A stretch of 64,000 bases of DNA from Methanosarcina thermophila TM-1. Its GTDB lineage: Archaea; Halobacteriota; Methanosarcinia; Methanosarcinales; Methanosarcinaceae. Where the stretch lies: NCBI RefSeq assembly GCF_000969885.1, contig NZ_CP009501.1, positions 2,046,001 to 2,110,000 of the forward strand, read 5' to 3'. Under the pieces are notes generated by a model. It worked only from the letters and a program-made list of their open reading frames with translations, was not told the origin of the DNA and did no database searches. Shown one piece after another: positions 61,478 through 64,000 of the stretch. The position numbers and the translations under genes are program-made. Every line of letters starts with the position of its first letter. Position 1 is the stretch's first letter.

Positions 61478-61497
61478 GTGCTGGAAATTTCCAGCAC
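61478..61497 (-). terminator. Perfect 20-bp palindrome downstream of the thermosome gene
   Basis: GTGCTGGAAA is followed directly by its reverse complement. It lies 30 bp past the thermosome stop codon on the minus strand and can form a 10-bp stem. It may also serve the convergent DUF473 transcript. Confidence 0.5.
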
Positions 61498-61527
61498 TCC
61501 TGCATTTAAAATTCTACCTTAAATCAT

Positions 61528-63168
<1,641 letters not shown>

Positions 63169-63274
63169 GCTTCAATCTCCTTTTATGATTATGAATTTTT
63201 ATAAATTTTTATTAATTGAATTCCTGAGCACGTTATCTTTGTGCATAATTTTCCTATTCTTAATGCAAGCACTT

Positions 63275-63283
63275 CTATATAAG
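63275..63283 (-). promoter_or_regulatory. Candidate TATA box of the thermosome gene
   Basis: On the minus strand CTTATATAG matches the archaeal box A consensus. It would start transcription near 63250, giving a leader of about 80 nt. Confidence 0.45.
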
Positions 63284-63481
63284 AATTACTCTGGAGCACA
63301 AGTTTTGGATCTCAAAAACAAGATCTCCTGGATCTTTTAATACCCGAGTGACCAATGTGCGTGTAAATCACGCCTCTAGCCCATACACACATTAAAAATT
63401 ATAATGCTATTACCAAAGGCTTTATACATATATTAACGATAAATTTATAAATATAATGGTATAATATTAATGTGCCATGTA

Positions 63482-63545
63482 AATCTCCCTTTCTGTGATG
63501 TGATTGTGCTGCCAGCCTGAGCATATCATGTCACAGATGGAGATT
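63482..63545. ncRNA. Imperfect stem-loop, possible small RNA or regulatory structure
   Basis: AATCTCC...CTGTGA at 63482-63498 pairs with TCACAG...GGAGATT at 63531-63545, with a small internal loop, and some pairing continues inward to a loop near 63505-63522. The loop contains GCCTGAGC. I do not recognise a known RNA family. Confidence 0.3.
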
Positions 63546-63865
63546 ATATTACATGAGAATACTGAAGTATTTTTGTGACTTTTCTGCTCTCAGAACTGGC
63601 TATTTATCTTTAAATACCTTCATAAAAGTTGTATTTTCAGAGGTTTCACCCTCGACGTTAGCTCCGTACGTTTTAAATAAACTTTCTGAAGAGGAGCGAT
63701 TTTAAGTTTTGGGATCAGCTCAAAAATTAAGTCGAAAGAACTATCACTTTCCTTTCAACTTTTCCACATATCATGGACTGAAAAGATACTGGAATCGCTG
63801 CTATTTATCTGCAGCATAAGCTCAACCACAAGGTCAGTCTTATAAAAAAATAAAGTCGCCGAACT

Positions 63866-64000
63866 TTAGAAACTCAGGGCATCTTTAGGACAGGCACTCA
63901 CACAGCGTCCGCATTTGATACAGTCGGGTATTATATCGTTCTCACGGATTTTAAGTTGCATTGGGCAAACCTTATCACATTTGCTGCAGTTAACGCATTT
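63866..64000 (-). CDS. C-terminal end of a 2[4Fe-4S] ferredoxin-type protein (partial)
   Basis: The last 44 residues of a gene that starts beyond the right edge of the window; the stop is at 63866-63868. Two four-cysteine clusters are complete: CVNCSKCDKVCP and CIKCGRCVSACP, each CxxCxxCxxxCP, 29 residues apart. It could be a free ferredoxin or the tail of a larger membrane or redox protein (NapH/polyferredoxin type); the visible part cannot decide. Confidence 0.85.
   Translation of the reverse strand, partial: KCVNCSKCDKVCPMQLKIRENDIIPDCIKCGRCVSACPKDALSF

Larger units (their letters stand above)
63169..63865. other. Upstream region of the thermosome gene, with a large imperfect stem-loop
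   Basis: About 700 bp with no gene. It holds the thermosome promoter box at 63275-63283 and a 64-bp imperfect inverted repeat at 63482-63545. An additional pairing (AATGTG near 63352 with CACATT near 63390) is possible. The rest is AT-rich with nothing recognised. Confidence 0.6.

Overview
The window is archaeal and very probably from a Methanosarcina. It has F420-dependent methylene-tetrahydromethanopterin dehydrogenase (Mtd), the methanofuran enzyme MfnB, a group II chaperonin (thermosome), archaeosine tRNA-guanine transglycosylase, PAC2, DUF2111 and DUF473 proteins, and three proteins of the disaggregatase type known from Methanosarcina. Intergenic regions are long and AT-rich. Many starts are TTG or GTG and are fixed by a purine-rich ribosome binding site. 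No rRNA, tRNA, CRISPR array or insertion sequence was seen.

From 61 to about 46,800 lies a large surface-polysaccharide island. At its left edge a three-gene set (Gfo/Idh/MocA dehydrogenase, DegT aminotransferase, hexapeptide acyltransferase) looks like the WbpB/WbpE/WbpD route to a diacetamido uronic acid nucleotide sugar. A membrane pair follows (CPBP protease and DUF1616 protein). The island then has two GT2 transferases, three large polytopic membrane proteins (two of them GT-C-like), three GT4 transferases, two flippases, a nucleotide-sugar epimerase, GalU, UDP-glucose dehydrogenase, a tight operon (DUF354, deacetylase, GT2, GT4) followed by a FemAB/GNAT-like protein, a two-domain GT2 fusion, two more polysaccharide deacetylases and two small YdjM-like membrane proteins. 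Three secreted parallel beta-helix proteins of the disaggregatase family sit among them, carrying two, one and zero copies of a C-terminal repeat domain.

The simplest reading is that this island makes, exports, edits and releases an extracellular heteropolysaccharide. GalU, a UDP-glucose dehydrogenase and an epimerase would supply UDP-glucuronate and UDP-galactose or UDP-GalNAc, the building blocks of methanochondroitin, the Methanosarcina matrix. Disaggregatase-type proteins would cut it and let cells disperse. The link to methanochondroitin is inference. Many gene families occur two or three times, and two paralogue pairs share stretches of identical DNA, which points to duplication and gene conversion inside the island.

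From about 46,900 to the right end the window is housekeeping: MfnB, a HisA-related TIM barrel, thymidylate kinase beside a DUF166 protein, DUF2111, Mtd, SerB-type phosphatase with a COG1340 coiled-coil protein, an isoprenoid operon (UbiA prenyltransferase, geranylgeranyl reductase, radical SAM/SPASM protein), archaeosine transglycosylase, a pyruvate-kinase-C-domain protein, PAC2 chaperone, DUF473, thermosome, and the C-terminal end of a 2[4Fe-4S] protein running off the window. Short tandem direct repeats occur in many of the gene-free gaps, and a perfect 72-bp duplication covers the 3' end of the radical SAM gene.
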